This document shows, in pieces, positions 44,023-56,688 of a stretch of DNA of 64,000 bases. The position numbers and the translations under genes are program-made. The number at the start of each line of letters is the position of its first letter. The first letter of the stretch is position 1. Source of the stretch: Artocarpus heterophyllus (lineage: Eukaryota; Streptophyta; Magnoliopsida; Rosales; Moraceae); assembly GCA_025403435.1 (NCBI GenBank), contig CM046350.1, positions 5,119,512 to 5,183,511 of the forward strand, read 5' to 3'. The notes beneath the pieces were generated by a model, which saw nothing but the letters and a program-made list of their open reading frames with translations, was not told where the DNA came from and ran no database searches.

Positions 44023-47022
44023 ATTGTTGGAGAGCGTGCATTTCTTGTCCATTTTAAAGCACATATAAATTAGCTAGCAAACTTTCCCAGACTTCCATAT
44101 ACCAGAAGGCCGATACCATTAAAACTTTATAAATTTTCTCGGCATTCTATACACTACACTAATCTCAATGCTTTTGAATCTTTGAACTAAAGTAATATAT
44201 CGTCAGAAGTGGAAAAAAAAGTAAAAAGCAAAATATCATAATTCCGGCGCAAATCATGTAGCCCGTTTGACGGTTTAAGCCGGTTTAAAGCATGAAAGTA
44301 GTTTAAATTAGTGTTTGATAGAGTAATAATTATGACCAGTTTAAATCATAGAGGCGGTTTTAAATCTGTTAAAATATTTAAAATCTAAACTTTGTCATTT
44401 CTTAAATTCACATAGTTTGAACTATTTTTTATAAAAAAAAATTTTAACTCTCAGTTTTTCTTTCATAAATCATAGTTTTTCAAACATCAATTTTTGTTTT
44501 AAACTGAATATAATGTTTAAACTATTAAGTTTTAAACCATACCAATCCAAACCTATTTACTAAACAAATCCTTGGTCGTATTTTCTTTAGTCTTTAATTA
44601 CAATTTACCATGGCAAATTTACTCTTACAGTGACAAACCACGGTATGAATCATAAGACGTTAAAAAAAAAAAAAAGCTTCTAATGCACCACTCGTGCAAC
44701 TGTGAATCTACAAATTAGTATATTTTAATTCTCTGTTCTCTAGATTGTTCTCTAATCTTTATCATATGATATTTGCTAAGCAGTACTTGTTGTCTTCAGG
44801 CACCCACCACACAAAAAGATTCCTAAATATTAAAAAGAATACTAATAAAAACTAATATTAATATCAGTAGTACTTCTTATAATCATGTGCCTTGGCTTTG
44901 GTAAGCAATACTGCATATAATTTAAAATATGAGTCCTAATGCACTATCTTATTTTCTTGTCTCTTATCCTCTCTATTATTTATTCGATATATTATTTAAA
45001 CTCAACAATTCAGATACATAGTTAGATCTTAAATATTAACAATACTTAACTAATTCACTTATGTGTTAACATTTAATTGAGGATGGTTAAGAGGACATAA
45101 AAATAAGATAACAGATTTTTTTAAGGTAAAAAATTTCATTTCAACAAAACAGGTTACAAATGAGACAACAGATTTTGATTCTACAAATATATGCCTTCCT
45201 GAGAAATTTTATTAGGAGAAAAAATAATGTGATTAAGTGCATCAAAATCAAGATTTCTGATCATTCTTGATATAAATCCTAAGCATACGTGCAAGCAGGC
45301 ATGCATGCACGTGAAAGTCGGCCTAATTTGGCAGTGGATTGGTTGACTTGATGATTAATTTTGATAAATGACAAATAATTGTTGATTATATATGAAGTTA
45401 GTTTTTTATCTGGCCGAGGCAGCAAGGGTAATATATGCTAATAATTTTAAGCTAATTACTTTTGTTTTATAGGGAGAGAAGGACAAGGCCAGCCAGGCAA
45501 AGCCATGCAGCTCATTATGCTGGCTCTTAATTGTATGCCTGGGTGGACAAACATATGAAATAATTACATAATTATTTTTTTTGCATACACATTTTCCCAT
45601 GCGTATATATCCTTGAACACCAATTAAATCTTTGGATGCAAACAACTAAACATTAGCTGGGGCCCAGAATAATGATACGGGGCTAGTTAATAAATCATAG
45701 TTTTTCTGAACTTGGTAAATCATAGTTAATTGTATGATGATAACGCTCGGTAAATCATAATGTCAGAATATTGGCCTATAGTTTTAGAAAATGTTGTGTT
45801 GTTTTACAGGAATTTTTGCAAAGAATATCCTGAGTATGTGGTTTTAACTTATCAATTTTAACTGTAAATAATGTAAAACTTTTATTATTTACCATAAAAA
45901 GTAAAAAATTACTACAATATAAAGCTTATACATGTTAAATTTTTAAAATTTAAAACTTTAGCTATAACTAAAGCGCCAACCGTCCTATTAAAAATTTTGT
46001 GATTTTTTCATGTTTGAGATTTAATTTTTCATATACTCGTTTACACATTTTTATCTATCTATATATATTAAAAAAAAAAGGTATTTGTCCTGTTTGGGGA
46101 TAAGGTTGGCTCCGTTTATATATAAACTTTTCAAATATCGACCCGACCCAACACATTTGTGAAAAGTACATAACAAATATTCCATTACTATTGTTTTAGA
46201 GGCCATTTACACTATTCGAGTACTTTTATTTTTTATTTTTTTGTTCGAAACACTTTCCTATTAGTTTACAAATATCTTTGGAATTCATAAGAACTGTCCC
46301 AATCTCTTCTCCTTGTACTATTTAAAAGTGATAATAGTTTTGTCAACAAAAAAAAAAGAAAAAGAGGGTGATAATGGCTATTCAGCTAGAGAAATACCAT
46401 CATCTCTCAAGAAGAGAAAGAGCAAAATTGGACAACAGGAAAAAGAAAAAAAATCTCTTGTAGGTGGCAATCATAAAAGACAATAACAATCAATGAAAGA
46501 GAGAAATATCTACGTACTATTGTACTTCGAAAGAGCAAAGACTTGAGTCTGCCACTGACACAATTTTGTTTGTTGGTTCATAGTCATGGCTGTGGCCGTC
46601 TTTTCTTGCACTTGTTGGCTTGTTCCTTTGGTTTAGTTGATGAAAATCGTTCCCATGTGGTCTGGGCTGGCCTACAGCTAAAGGCCAATCCATGAAAATG
46701 AAAGGAAAGCCTTGCAGTCTGAGAGCACCAAAAAAAAAAAAAAAAGAGGACTTTGCAGAATCTTAGTATCACTGTGACTCAAAGTATATGCAAAGAGAAC
46801 CATATATATTACCTTTTTTTTTTTTTCTTTTTTAAAAATAAAGATGGTTCTTATCCGCATGTTCAAGGGCAGTGCCTGAGTTTCCACAAAAGCGTGGTGT
46901 GTTACCCGCTGGTGTAGTATGATGGAGATGTCAAATAATGACTCCAAAAATTCCAATGGTTTACAGAACACAGACCCCACCACATTAATAATATGCTGTG
47001 TGTTTTCCACATTTTCTGTCAA

Positions 47023-47059
<37 letters not shown>

Positions 47060-47502
47060 AAATTAGAAATTCGGAATTGAACTCCACGCACGGTAACCAT
47101 GTTTAGTTTGATCGATCTCCTGTTTGAGTCATCACTTGTAATGTTTCCATGATTAAATCTTAATTTTCTGAGAAGTAGAATTAATTATCAGAGAAGTGGA
47201 AGGATTTATTAGCATAAAGTTTGCATATTAGATGATACAAATCACAAAAAGTATTAACAAAAATATTTTTCCAATCCAAAAACATTTTCATGATTCAGAA
47301 AAGAGATAAAACAAAACACTTGCAAAAAATGTGTTTGGTTGTTTTATTATGAATACAATTAAAAAATAGGTTCTAAAAACACTAAGGTAAATTATTTGTA
47401 AAAATAGAAAACAAAAAATGATTGAGTTTGGTTGGTAGTGTTTTTAAAATAGTTTTATTTTAAGGTAAAAAAAAGCTATAAATTAGAATGTTTTGAGAAA
47501 TA
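44023..47502. other. spacer with MITE remnants and (TA)n
   Basis: A possible foldback element lies at about 44260-44573 (GTTTGACGGTTTAAGCCGG at the left, TTTAAACC…CCAAAC at the right). A small-TIR remnant is at about 45840-45990, and a TA microsatellite at about 47023-47059. The frame at 45406-45645 (minus) and others are short and motif-free. No gene is supported. Confidence 0.4.
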
Positions 47503-47633
47503 TAATGGGATTGGTTCGAGTATTTAAATAGAGTATTTGAATAAAGATTTAAATTTTTATGAGAGAAAATACTGTAGCAAAATAATTCAAACCGTGATTC
47601 AAATTACGAAACAAGTAGGCCCTAGAAAGATCG
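47503..47633. mobile_element. small MITE ('ttcgagtattt' family), copy 1
   Basis: Shares 'ttggttcgagtattt', 'gatttaaatttttatgagagaaaatactgtag' and 'aataattcaaaccgtgattc' in order with 57447-57571. The right edge reads GGCCCTAG. Non-coding. Confidence 0.5.
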
Positions 47634-47678
47634 AAATTATGTTTGTTGTGTATAGTATGCTTTAAAAACAAAACTTAG

Positions 47679-47829
47679 TGGCTGTTTGGTTGAGTAATGG
47701 AAACTATGGTTTATATAACAAATTTAGTTATAAACAGCTCTTACATGCTACAGTAGCAATATAACGTTCTCACATGCTACAATAAAAGTGATTCTAACTA
47801 ACGGTTCTTACCCCCTTCTAAATACCACA
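47679..47829. mobile_element. MITE of the 'ctacagta' family
   Basis: The left end is GTGGCTGTTTGGTTGAG; the right side read inverted begins TGTGGTATTTAGAAGGGGG. The core has 'ctcttacatgctacagtag' and 'ctcacatgctacaataaaagtg', as in 10291-10452. Confidence 0.5.
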
Positions 47830-47929
47830 TTAGTTTAGTTTTAAAAAATACATATTATAAAAAGCAATACTAATTAAAACAAAAAATAACAAAACATTTA
47901 ATTAATAATAACATTTATTATTAGAGTTG

Positions 47930-48400
47930 TCTTTCTCCTTGACAGCAACATCGGCATGGGCTAAGAGGGCATGCGATGTCGGAGGAACTAGACGCAGGAG
48001 GGTGAGATTGAGGTTGCTAGGGTGTGGCTGGGTGCTGAGATAAGTTCTGAGGCCCAAACGCTGCCGTTGTTCAAGATTTGGTGCTAGTGTGGCGGCGAGG
48101 GGTGGGTAACCGGGTCGTCGATTGACGGAGTGGAATGAATTTTGGCTCTGGGTGAGGGGGGTCATGATTGCTGTAGACGGGCAACATCTAGATTTGACGG
48201 TGATCGATAATGCTTTGTGGCGGTGATTTGCTGGGGTGGGCTGCTTCGACGACGACTTCTATTGCCCTCCGACGATGGGTAGGGGACTTTAACGGCCGGG
48301 GCAATGACGGAATCTGACGAGCTGTGGCACTGAATTGCTAGGGTGGGCTACTACGACGGGGAGAGGGAGGCCTAGGTTGAGAGAGGGAGAGAGAGGGGTT
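47930..48400. other. GC-rich island of unknown origin between AT-rich, TIR-like arms
   Basis: The stretch is far richer in G and C than its surroundings and has many CpGs. Its arms (about 47333 GTGTTTGGTTGTTTTATTA, and inverted about 48510 CTTGTTTGGTTAATAAAAT) look like ends of a larger TIR element with a captured interior. The minus-strand frame 47902-48165 shows no known domain. A transposon-captured host fragment is one reading. Confidence 0.3.
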
Positions 48401-51400
48401 TGGAAATACCAAAAACAACTTTTTTTGTTCTAAAAAATCTCAACTTTTTCTTATAGAAATTTTCATTTTGTGTCAAGCCTATTTTATTAACCAAACAAGT
48501 TTTTTAAAACTACTTTCATTTTTTGTATTTTTTAAAATAGGGAAAAATATTCCAAACGTCAAATGGAAGTTTTTGTTTTTGTAAAAAAAAAAATCAAAGA
48601 ATTGTTACCGGATCTATATTATTTCTCTTAATATATGTCAAACTTCTTTAGTGGTACCCAAAAAATTCAATTTCATTACCGAATATAGGATGGATGGCCG
48701 TTTTCTCTTATCAATCCTAAAATATGGCTGGAAGTTAAAAAAATTAAAAAATGACTATTTTTTTCACCATTCAATTCTGGTTTTGTCATTCTTTGCTTGT
48801 TGGTACTGCAAGGTCTTCGCCTTTGTTCGCTCTTTTTGTGGATCTAATTGTCGCTCGCAAGGTCTCGCCGTTCGGACACTGGTTGAGTAGGTTTTTCGTG
48901 GTTGCTTAGCGTATATAGAGAGAGAAGAAAATTGTTATTTATGGTCAATAATTGATTTACTTCTGTCAATCAATGATTTACTCACTCTATCGACGTTTTT
49001 ATGTTGGTCAATTGAAAATTTATTTCGTTTAATCAATTCTTGAGGCACAATCATGATCTTGCTCTATCTCCACATCTTCAATCCTCCACAAGTTAAACAA
49101 TACTCTAATGGCAAGGATCAATAATAAAAAACAAAAAGACTTGGCCAGGACAACTGAGAGACACCGTTATATGCTCCAAACAAGGAGGGAAGTACAATGA
49201 GAGAGAGAATTGTTGGAGTTTTTTGGGGTGTGATGGGGGCAGGGATGGAGCCAACCATGAACAAGAGGGCGGACCACCACCCTGCCTAAACTTCTTTTTT
49301 TCTTTAAGTTTTATGAATGCAATTTTATAAAGCTAGTCATTTAACCCTACTAAAATTGTATTTCACATTTCCTAAAGTTCTAATTTTTTTTCATTGTCTC
49401 ATCTTATTGGTTTAGTCACATCTCTACTATTAACTAATTTTTCTGGTTCCATCCTGTGTATGGCTATTGTGCTAGAGTACTTGCGGAGGAAGGGCTAGGG
49501 TTTACAAGGGGAAACAACTTTTTCCCTTTTTTTTAGTTTGAAAAACTTGAGTCATTCATTGAAAAACCTCATTAAAATTTTTCACTAATCCCATTATTAT
49601 TATTATTATTATTATTATGAAATGGGAAACTTTTATTGAAACTAAAACAAGTATAAATATAGTTATATGAGACCACCCACTGTGGAAAAATTTAACCCCA
49701 AATACTAACTGGATTCACTAGTAAAGACAGATGAAGTACTAGGACTAAATTTAAGTATCGAACTCTAGAGGGGAAAGGCCTGCTTGACATATATAATAAA
49801 GCGCGACAAAAGCTTGTTTTGAAAACACACTACAGCTGATGGAAAAACCCAATCAACTAAAGCCAAATCCTCCTCACTGAGGGTACATATGACACGGTCT
49901 AAACTAAGGTCTAGCCGAACACTAATATACCTTTCAGAAATATAAGGGAAAAGGACAAACATACTAACTCTGGAGGTAGGGAGACCACCTCCATTATTAC
50001 AATTTGAGCATGATAACAAAACAAAAAACTAAACCAAGGCGGAAACATTAATGGCTTTATTAAAAGAGAAACCAAAACCAAACAAGAACATGGAAAAAAC
50101 CACATGGCAGAAGTGAGCTTGTTGTCACAACCATCGACCTACTCCCAATAGACAACGTCGTAGCTAGACACCTGAAGACGCCCCTTCCTCCACCCGATCC
50201 AAAAACCCATGACCAAAGAGCCATTATACCACAAATTCAGCGATAACTTTCCTTTTCAAACCTCATCAACCTAGAAAGCAACCAATCCCAACCACAGTTA
50301 ACCCTGAGCTCCTCTGGCCATCACCCTCTTCCCCATACCATGCTGGCCTCGAAACCTACCACCCCTGCCCACAGTTCTACTAGATTTGAGTTGTAAGCCC
50401 GATCGAAACTCCCCAAAGCTTCTAACTCCTTGAGCCCGAGCGCCTCCAACTAGCCCCCTCCCTTTTGGACCATATCGACCATAGATCTGGCCACCCTCGG
50501 ACCTTGGTGTCCTTAGATCCGAACCGTCTAAGCTGCAACCCACCAGCCACCACACCTTCCTTAACTAGTAAAACACCGACCTCACAACCATGTATATCTC
50601 CACGTCAAACTTCAACTCACTCGCCATCATTTCCCTCGGGTTGGATTCTCTACAACCGGCCCTAAGGTGACGCCAAACTCCTGACTAGAAGAAGGGGGAG
50701 GCAACGGTGCTCACTCAAACAGATAAAACCCTAAGCTATATTCTCCAAAAGAAAACCCTCAACGTCCCTTCAATCCTATTTAATTTATCAACGCATATTT
50801 TGTTAAAATTTACCGTTGATTAGTTTAACTAGGACTTTCCTTTTTTTTTTTTTGTCATTTTCTTAAAGTTTAGTAAGATACATAGGTACAATTTTGATCC
50901 ACGAAAAGGGTGAATAATGAATGTTCATCCAAGTGGATAAGCCATAAAAAAACAAACACACACTCACACAACACAAAAGCTTTAGCATTCATCCAGTTTC
51001 AATATCAGAAACGCCAAAGGAAAAAAAAAAAAAAAAAAAAAAAAAAAACGTCTTTCTTTTTCCCTTGTTTTTTTACTTTCTTTTTGTCATCACACAGTAT
51101 CATAAATAATTCCTCTTTATTAAATTTAAATTCCCTCCCAAAGCAAATTATTAATTAAAAAAAATGAGATTCACCCTTTTCCCCCGCTTTATTAGAGTTT
51201 TTAACCGTAAAAACAGCGGCGAAATCACCGTCATATACTCGAAAATATTCCCAGCGCCGAATTACTCAGCCAACAAGTCAAAGCTGTCCAAAAAAAAAAA
51301 AAGTCCAAGTTTTTTCCATTTTCACATTTCATTCTCTTCTCCTTCGTTTTCCACACTATCTCAACTCCAGACGCCAACTTACTCACTCATTCTCTCTCTC

Positions 51401-51630
51401 TCTCTCTCTCTCTAAATTAGACAAAGACAATTCTACATCTCCACAGCTGCCGTTCTAGACCCCCACCCAATGAGAAATCTTTCTTTTGTTTTTCACTTTT
51501 TAAATATTGATAAAGGAAGAAGATTTTCGATTCCATAGATTCTATTTTGTGTCCTTCAATTTGGTTTCTGAAGAACAAAGCAAGTTTTTTTTTTTTTTTT
51601 GGGTGAAATTTTGGATTTTTGGAATTGGGT
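48401..51630. other. spacer and EXO70 upstream region
   Basis: Contents: a dispersed repeat at about 49650-50000, related to 25430-25570; an ATT microsatellite at 49593-49619; an A-run at 51021-51048; and a (CT)n tract at 51391-51413 in the presumed EXO70 5' leader. CT-rich patches near start sites are common in plant core promoters. The mixed-composition stretch 50140-50700 holds frames (such as 50298-50555, minus) without recognisable domains. Confidence 0.4.
51391..51413 (+). promoter_or_regulatory. (CT)n pyrimidine patch in the EXO70 leader/promoter
   Basis: An uninterrupted TC run about 220 bp before the EXO70 start codon on the coding strand. Plant promoters often carry such Y-patches near transcription starts. 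No TATA box is obvious nearby. Confidence 0.35.
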
Positions 51631-53454
51631 ATGGAGCCGCCGGAGGAGAGTAAGATAGGGTTGGAGGAGGCGGAGGAGATAATCCTGCGGTGGGACTCGA
51701 CGGCGTCGGAGGAGGCGAGGGACAAGATGATCTTCGAGGGCGATCGTCTCCAGGTTGATCGTTACCTCCACGCCGTCGATCGAATCCAACGCTCCCTGTC
51801 CTTCGTCTCCATCTCCGACGACCAGGCCAAGGGCAACTCCGCTATCCAGATCGCCATGGCCAGGCTCGAGGACGAGTTCCGCAACATCTTGTTGATCCAC
51901 ACCTCCCCTGTCGAGATCGATTCCCTCACCGATCGGAGCTCCTCCACTCACTCCTTCGCCTCCAGCGGCGGCGCCAACTTTGAGGACGATCCCGAAGAGG
52001 ACAAGGAAGACGAGGAGATTCTTCAGCGAGGAGATTCGAGCAACAGTGTGAGCTACAGGTCCACGAGTAGTATCCGCGAGATCGATCTGATACCGTCCGA
52101 TGCGGTGATTGATCTCCGGAGCATTGCGGAGCGGATGATTTCCGCCGGATACTTGCGCGAGTGCATTCAGGTGTACGGAAGCGTGAGAAAATCGGCTGTG
52201 GATTCGAGTTTCAGGAAGCTAGGGATCGAGAAGCTCAGCATCGGTGATATCCAAAGGCTGGAGTGGGTCGAGCTGGAGACGAAGATCAGACGGTGGATAC
52301 GCGCCGCCAAGGTCTGCATCAGGATCGTCTTCGCCAGCGAAAAGAAGCTCTGCGAGCAAATTTTTGAAGGCTTGGGCACGGCCATTGACGATGCCTGCTT
52401 CATGGAGACCGTGAAGGGCCCGGCGATTCAGCTCTTCAATTTCGCCGAAGCAGTCAGTATCAGTCGGAGGTCGCCGGAGAAGCTGTTCAAGATTTTAGAC
52501 CTTCATGATGCTTTGATGGACTTGATTCCGGACATCGACGTCGTGTTCGAGTCGAAATCGTCGGAATCGATTAGAATACAGGCTGCAGAAATATTGTCGC
52601 GGCTAGCAGAGGCAGCGAGGGGGATATTATCGGAGTTTGAGAACGCCGTGCTTCGAGAGCCGTCGAGGGTGCCGGTCCCGGGAGGGACAATTCACCCCTT
52701 GACGAGATATGTCATGAATTACATAGGCTTGATATCAGATTACAAGCAGACACTGAATGAATTAATTGTGTCGAAACCGTCGACCGGTTCGCGGTATTCA
52801 GGGGATCCGACTACTCCGGATATGGAGTTTGCGGAGCTGGAGGGGAAGACCCCCTTGGCGCTCCATTTGATTTGGATCATTGTGATTTTGCAGTTCAATT
52901 TAGATGGCAAGTCCAAGCACTACAAGGACGCTTCTTTGGTCCATTTGTTTATGATGAACAATGTTCATTACATTGTTCAGAAGGCGAAAGGATCCCCGGA
53001 GTTGAGAGAAATGATCGGAGACGATTATTTGAAGAAGATGACGGGAAAATTTCGCCTTGCAGCTACTAATTACCAGAGAGCAACTTGGGTGAGGGTGTTG
53101 TATTGTCTCAGAGATGAGGGGTTGCACGTGAGTGGCAGTTTTTCTTCAGGGGTTTCAAATAGTGCTTTAAGAGAGAGGTTTAAGACCTTTAATGCCATGT
53201 TTGACGAAGTTCATAGGACTCAAGCAACATGGTTGGTACCAGATTCCCAGCTTAGGGAAGAGCTAAGGATTTCAATCTCAGAGAAGTTGATTCCAGCTTA
53301 CAGATCCTTCTTGGGGCGGTTTCGAAACCATATAGAGAGTGGCAAGCATCCAGAGAATTACATCAAGTACTCAGTGGAGGACTTGGAGAATGCAGTGTTG
53401 GATTTCTTTGAGGGATATCCTGCATCTCAGCACTTGAGGAGGAGACCTCAGTGA
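51631..53454 (+). CDS. EXO70 exocyst subunit, probably EXO70D type
   Basis: EXO70 is the membrane-binding subunit of the exocyst, which tethers secretory or autophagy-linked vesicles at the plasma membrane. The gene is intronless, 607 residues from the ATG at 51631; an upstream in-frame TTG at 51619 is not a start. The N-terminus MEPPEES…ILRWDSTASEEARDKMIFEGDR and the block RYLHAVDRIQRSL match the EXO70D group. An acidic Ser-rich linker (about 105-145) precedes the helical-rod Exo70 domain (about 190-600), which contains ECIQVYGSVRKSAVD, LTRYVMNYIGLISDYK and HYIVQKAKGSPELREMIGDDY. The conserved C-terminal half is complete and ends at TGA. Plants have many EXO70 paralogues; membership of D is by recall of the N-terminal block and is less certain than EXO70 itself. 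Confidence 0.95.
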   Translation: MEPPEESKIGLEEAEEIILRWDSTASEEARDKMIFEGDRLQVDRYLHAVDRIQRSLSFVSISDDQAKGNSAIQIAMARLEDEFRNILLIHTSPVEIDSLTDRSSSTHSFASSGGANFEDDPEEDKEDEEILQRGDSSNSVSYRSTSSIREIDLIPSDAVIDLRSIAERMISAGYLRECIQVYGSVRKSAVDSSFRKLGIEKLSIGDIQRLEWVELETKIRRWIRAAKVCIRIVFASEKKLCEQIFEGLGTAIDDACFMETVKGPAIQLFNFAEAVSISRRSPEKLFKILDLHDALMDLIPDIDVVFESKSSESIRIQAAEILSRLAEAARGILSEFENAVLREPSRVPVPGGTIHPLTRYVMNYIGLISDYKQTLNELIVSKPSTGSRYSGDPTTPDMEFAELEGKTPLALHLIWIIVILQFNLDGKSKHYKDASLVHLFMMNNVHYIVQKAKGSPELREMIGDDYLKKMTGKFRLAATNYQRATWVRVLYCLRDEGLHVSGSFSSGVSNSALRERFKTFNAMFDEVHRTQATWLVPDSQLREELRISISEKLIPAYRSFLGRFRNHIESGKHPENYIKYSVEDLENAVLDFFEGYPASQHLRRRPQ

Positions 53455-56400
53455 TGGAGTGAAGCGAGTTTTGCAACTTAGAAGCTAGGGAAAACAACAT
53501 TCTTTTAATTTTTTGGGGTGTTTGGGTAATAAGGTGCTGGTCATTCTGGGATTTCCCGAGTTCTCATATTTATTGAACTTCAGTTCAGTGTTCAAGAGAT
53601 CAAGCTCAGCAAGAAGTTCGGCTGTAACTCTCCAGACTGGCCAAGTCCCTCGGCCTATATGCTTCTGCCCTGTAAGCATGCTATTCATTATGAGTTCTAG
53701 ATTTTTTTTTTTTTTTTTCTTTTCTTGTTTATAATTTATATTATTGGAATTATTGTATGTGTGCTTTCTTTTATTCTGATTGATATCGAGAAGCAGTTTC
53801 TGTTAACAGCTGGAATGACTCTATATCATATCATATTTTTAGCTCTGAATTAGATAGCCATTGGGAATGGAGTTTAGATCAGTTTATCAATCTTGCAAGT
53901 TGTTTTAAAAAACTTCCGATGTTTCATTTATTCTCTGCCTGATGGGATGCATATGAATACCAATTAATTGTTGGGATTCACTAAGAATTCCTTCTTACAA
54001 AAACAATTCATGTAGAATCAAATTTGATAATTTATTTACTAAAATTCTGTTGCTTAGTCCATTCAGCTGTCCCAGGTCTTTATCCACATGTAAAAGCACC
54101 TGTACACGTACTTTGATTTCCTAAGTCGACAAATTAATCCGACTATTGTTCTTTTGTAATAATGAATTCAATATTCAGTTGAAAATATGTTCATATTTGA
54201 TAGTCTTCAATATGTTCTGCTGTTTGACAACCAGAATTTTTTATTCCTGCAAGAATTATGAGGTAGCTTCAAATATAATCATAAAAGCCATTCAATAGCA
54301 TTATACTAACAAGGACAATACTGCAATTTGTTACAATTAAAATGAAACTCTCGTCATCCAACCTTGAGAGTGTAGACAGTGCTGTAACTAGGTCACCCCT
54401 TCCTTACGTAACCAAACCTGAATTGAAGAATTGGTTGACCTCAAGCTGCATGATTCTGGTAAGAGGCAAGGATTGGTAGGTCTGTGGAGTAAACGTCATT
54501 GACTTTTGACTTGTGGAATGTAAGTGAAATATAGGGCCCGTTTCGTGTAATTTTTTCTTATGCTTTTAGTTAGTAGAGGAAGATAAGCAAGTTGTAGCTT
54601 TTCGGTAAATGTTTGCCATCATGTTTTTAAAAGAGCTTAAACGAGTCAAAATGGTTTAAATTTTTTTTTAATGAGCTACAGAAATGTTATATTTAAGTTT
54701 ACAATGTATTATTAATACTCATGGTATATAAATTATCTTACAAATAAGGTATCTTGTTTAAGTTCTCAGTTATAGTTTTTCCCAAGGGAAAACAGAAAGC
54801 TCAAACTTGCTAGTTGATTCGAGTGTAACCGTAGGCAGGGAATCAAAAATATGTTACTTAAATAGGCGTTCAAAAGTCTAAACCAGGTTAATCTTCAGCT
54901 GGGCCTTGCATCGGCTTGGGTAATGGGATCTTGGGTAAGTTTGTGTAACGTCAGAGAAATGAAAAATCATATATTTTGGTATTGAAATATTACAGGGCGT
55001 TAAGCTAATAAGCGTAGGCTTTATGTGGCGGATTAAAAATCAATGGGCCAGGTCATAATATAGATCTATAGCATATGACAAACATATGAAATTCTATCAG
55101 GATCAATCTTTAATTTTTTTTCCTGTTAAAAGTCTGCAGCAAAATTTATTGCAGATTAAGGTGCATTCATAATTTTTAACGAAGTTAGGATTTGATCGAG
55201 TTCTATATAGTGCGTCACTGCGTCCCATTTAATTTTTTGGCAAAAATAAGGAACTTGTAATGCGTAAAATGATGCTTGAAAGAGAAGCGCTAGCATGTTT
55301 CTCTCTTTTTTACATTCTCTTTATTTACTGTGTGACACGAATTTTTTTTTATTTTTTTTCAGTTTAAATAATAATTTGTTAAATTAATGGATTTTATGTG
55401 TTAACTCTAAATGGGAAGAGTATAAAAAGAGTAAGAAAGAGTATTGTTAGTATTTCTCTACTTAAAATATTATAGTAGATCGTATTGTATTTCTCCTTTT
55501 ACCCACGAACTGTAAGAATGATGGAATGATGCTGTTGCTGAAATCGTCCAAAATTTCTGCTTGATCCGAAAATCCTCGCAAATTCAAGGATTTTGAAACA
55601 TACTAAAAAAGATTCTGTCACTCTGTTTTCTCCACAAATGGTATCAACCATGAACCGACCTTTTGTTTTTTAATTCGAAATGATGGTGCTTGACAACAGC
55701 CTATTCACTTTTTAAATCACCGCAGTAACCCTGCATTATTTTTTGCAGTAGAAAACCAACAATTTTATTAAAGGTTATTTGCCTTTTTTATTTTTTGTAT
55801 TTTAAGTTTATTTAAACAATATATCTTTGATTCTTAATCTCATTAAATTTATGCCTTTATGTTATATTTAATGCATATATTATACTTTTGCTCAATTAAT
55901 TTTTAATTTTAAAAAATAAGATAACTACAAAAACTTAAAAAAATCTTTATACTAAAATTTTTGCCTTTAAAAATAGGTTTTTGTGTGTTTTTACTTTTGT
56001 TTTCTTTTTATTTTTTGAAAGTTTAAGTTTTTTTATTTTCTATTTGAGGATAATTTGATCATTTTTAAGGTTAAAATAACTATTGATTGAGGTAAGGTAT
56101 AAATTTGTGTATTAAATCTAATATGAAGGTATGTATACGATGAGATCGAAAACCAAAGGTATAATTTTGAATTAACCTAAAACAGAAGGTATAGAAAGGT
56201 AAATATCTCTTTTATTAATTAGTTGGAGTTTTTTCTTTTGGTTTTTTCAACATGTACATTCTTCTGCAATTAATATCTATAACTAATAATCTTGCAATTA
56301 ATTTTAAAAATTTAGCCTTTGGCGATCAAGAAGGCCATAATTGGACCTTAAAAATTCAAAACGAGAGCACAAGAAGATTTGCAATGTTAGATTCGGAAAA

Positions 56401-56688
56401 TTCATGGGGCACTGTTCGGCAATGTTCAGACGAAAATTGTGGTCGGAAATTGCTTCAAGGATTCTACCAAAAAGAGAAAAAAAATAGTTTTGAGTAGATT
56501 GCGGAATTTTTATTTATTCTTCTGACAAAATTAAGGATTGTATTCAAATGGCAGAAAATGTTTTTTGTTGGACCAATATCTGCTCATTTTGGATAGCCCT
56601 GAAACGCACCGTCGCGGAGGTACTAGGCATATGATACAAAAAAAAAAACATGAAATGCTATATTTAGCATATGCACTTTGATTCAAAA
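53455..56688. other. EXO70 3' region and spacer, no gene seen
   Basis: The first few hundred bases are presumably the EXO70 3' UTR. The rest is AT-rich with no coding frame carrying a motif. The small frame 56252-56497 (+) has a protein-like middle (DQEGHNWTLKIQNESTRRF) but no start context or identifiable family. Confidence 0.4.

Noticed and set aside
50298..50665. Overlapping frames in mixed-composition DNA upstream of EXO70
   Set aside because: No known domain on either strand, no splice-compatible neighbours; probably old transposon or chance sequence.
51619..51630. Longer EXO70 start at an in-frame TTG
   Set aside because: TTG is not a plausible plant start here; the ATG at 51631 gives the expected MEPPEES-type N-terminus.
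56252..56497. 81-codon plus-strand frame with a protein-like middle
   Set aside because: No start context, no recognisable family and no continuation in neighbouring sequence. I could not rule out a decayed gene piece.
56585..56620. 'cctgaaacgcaccgtcg' shared in part with 'cctgaaacgcagcgtcgtg' at about 32440 in the Copia 3' region
   Set aside because: The match is short and isolated; no LTR or coding piece of that Copia element accompanies it at 56.6 kb.
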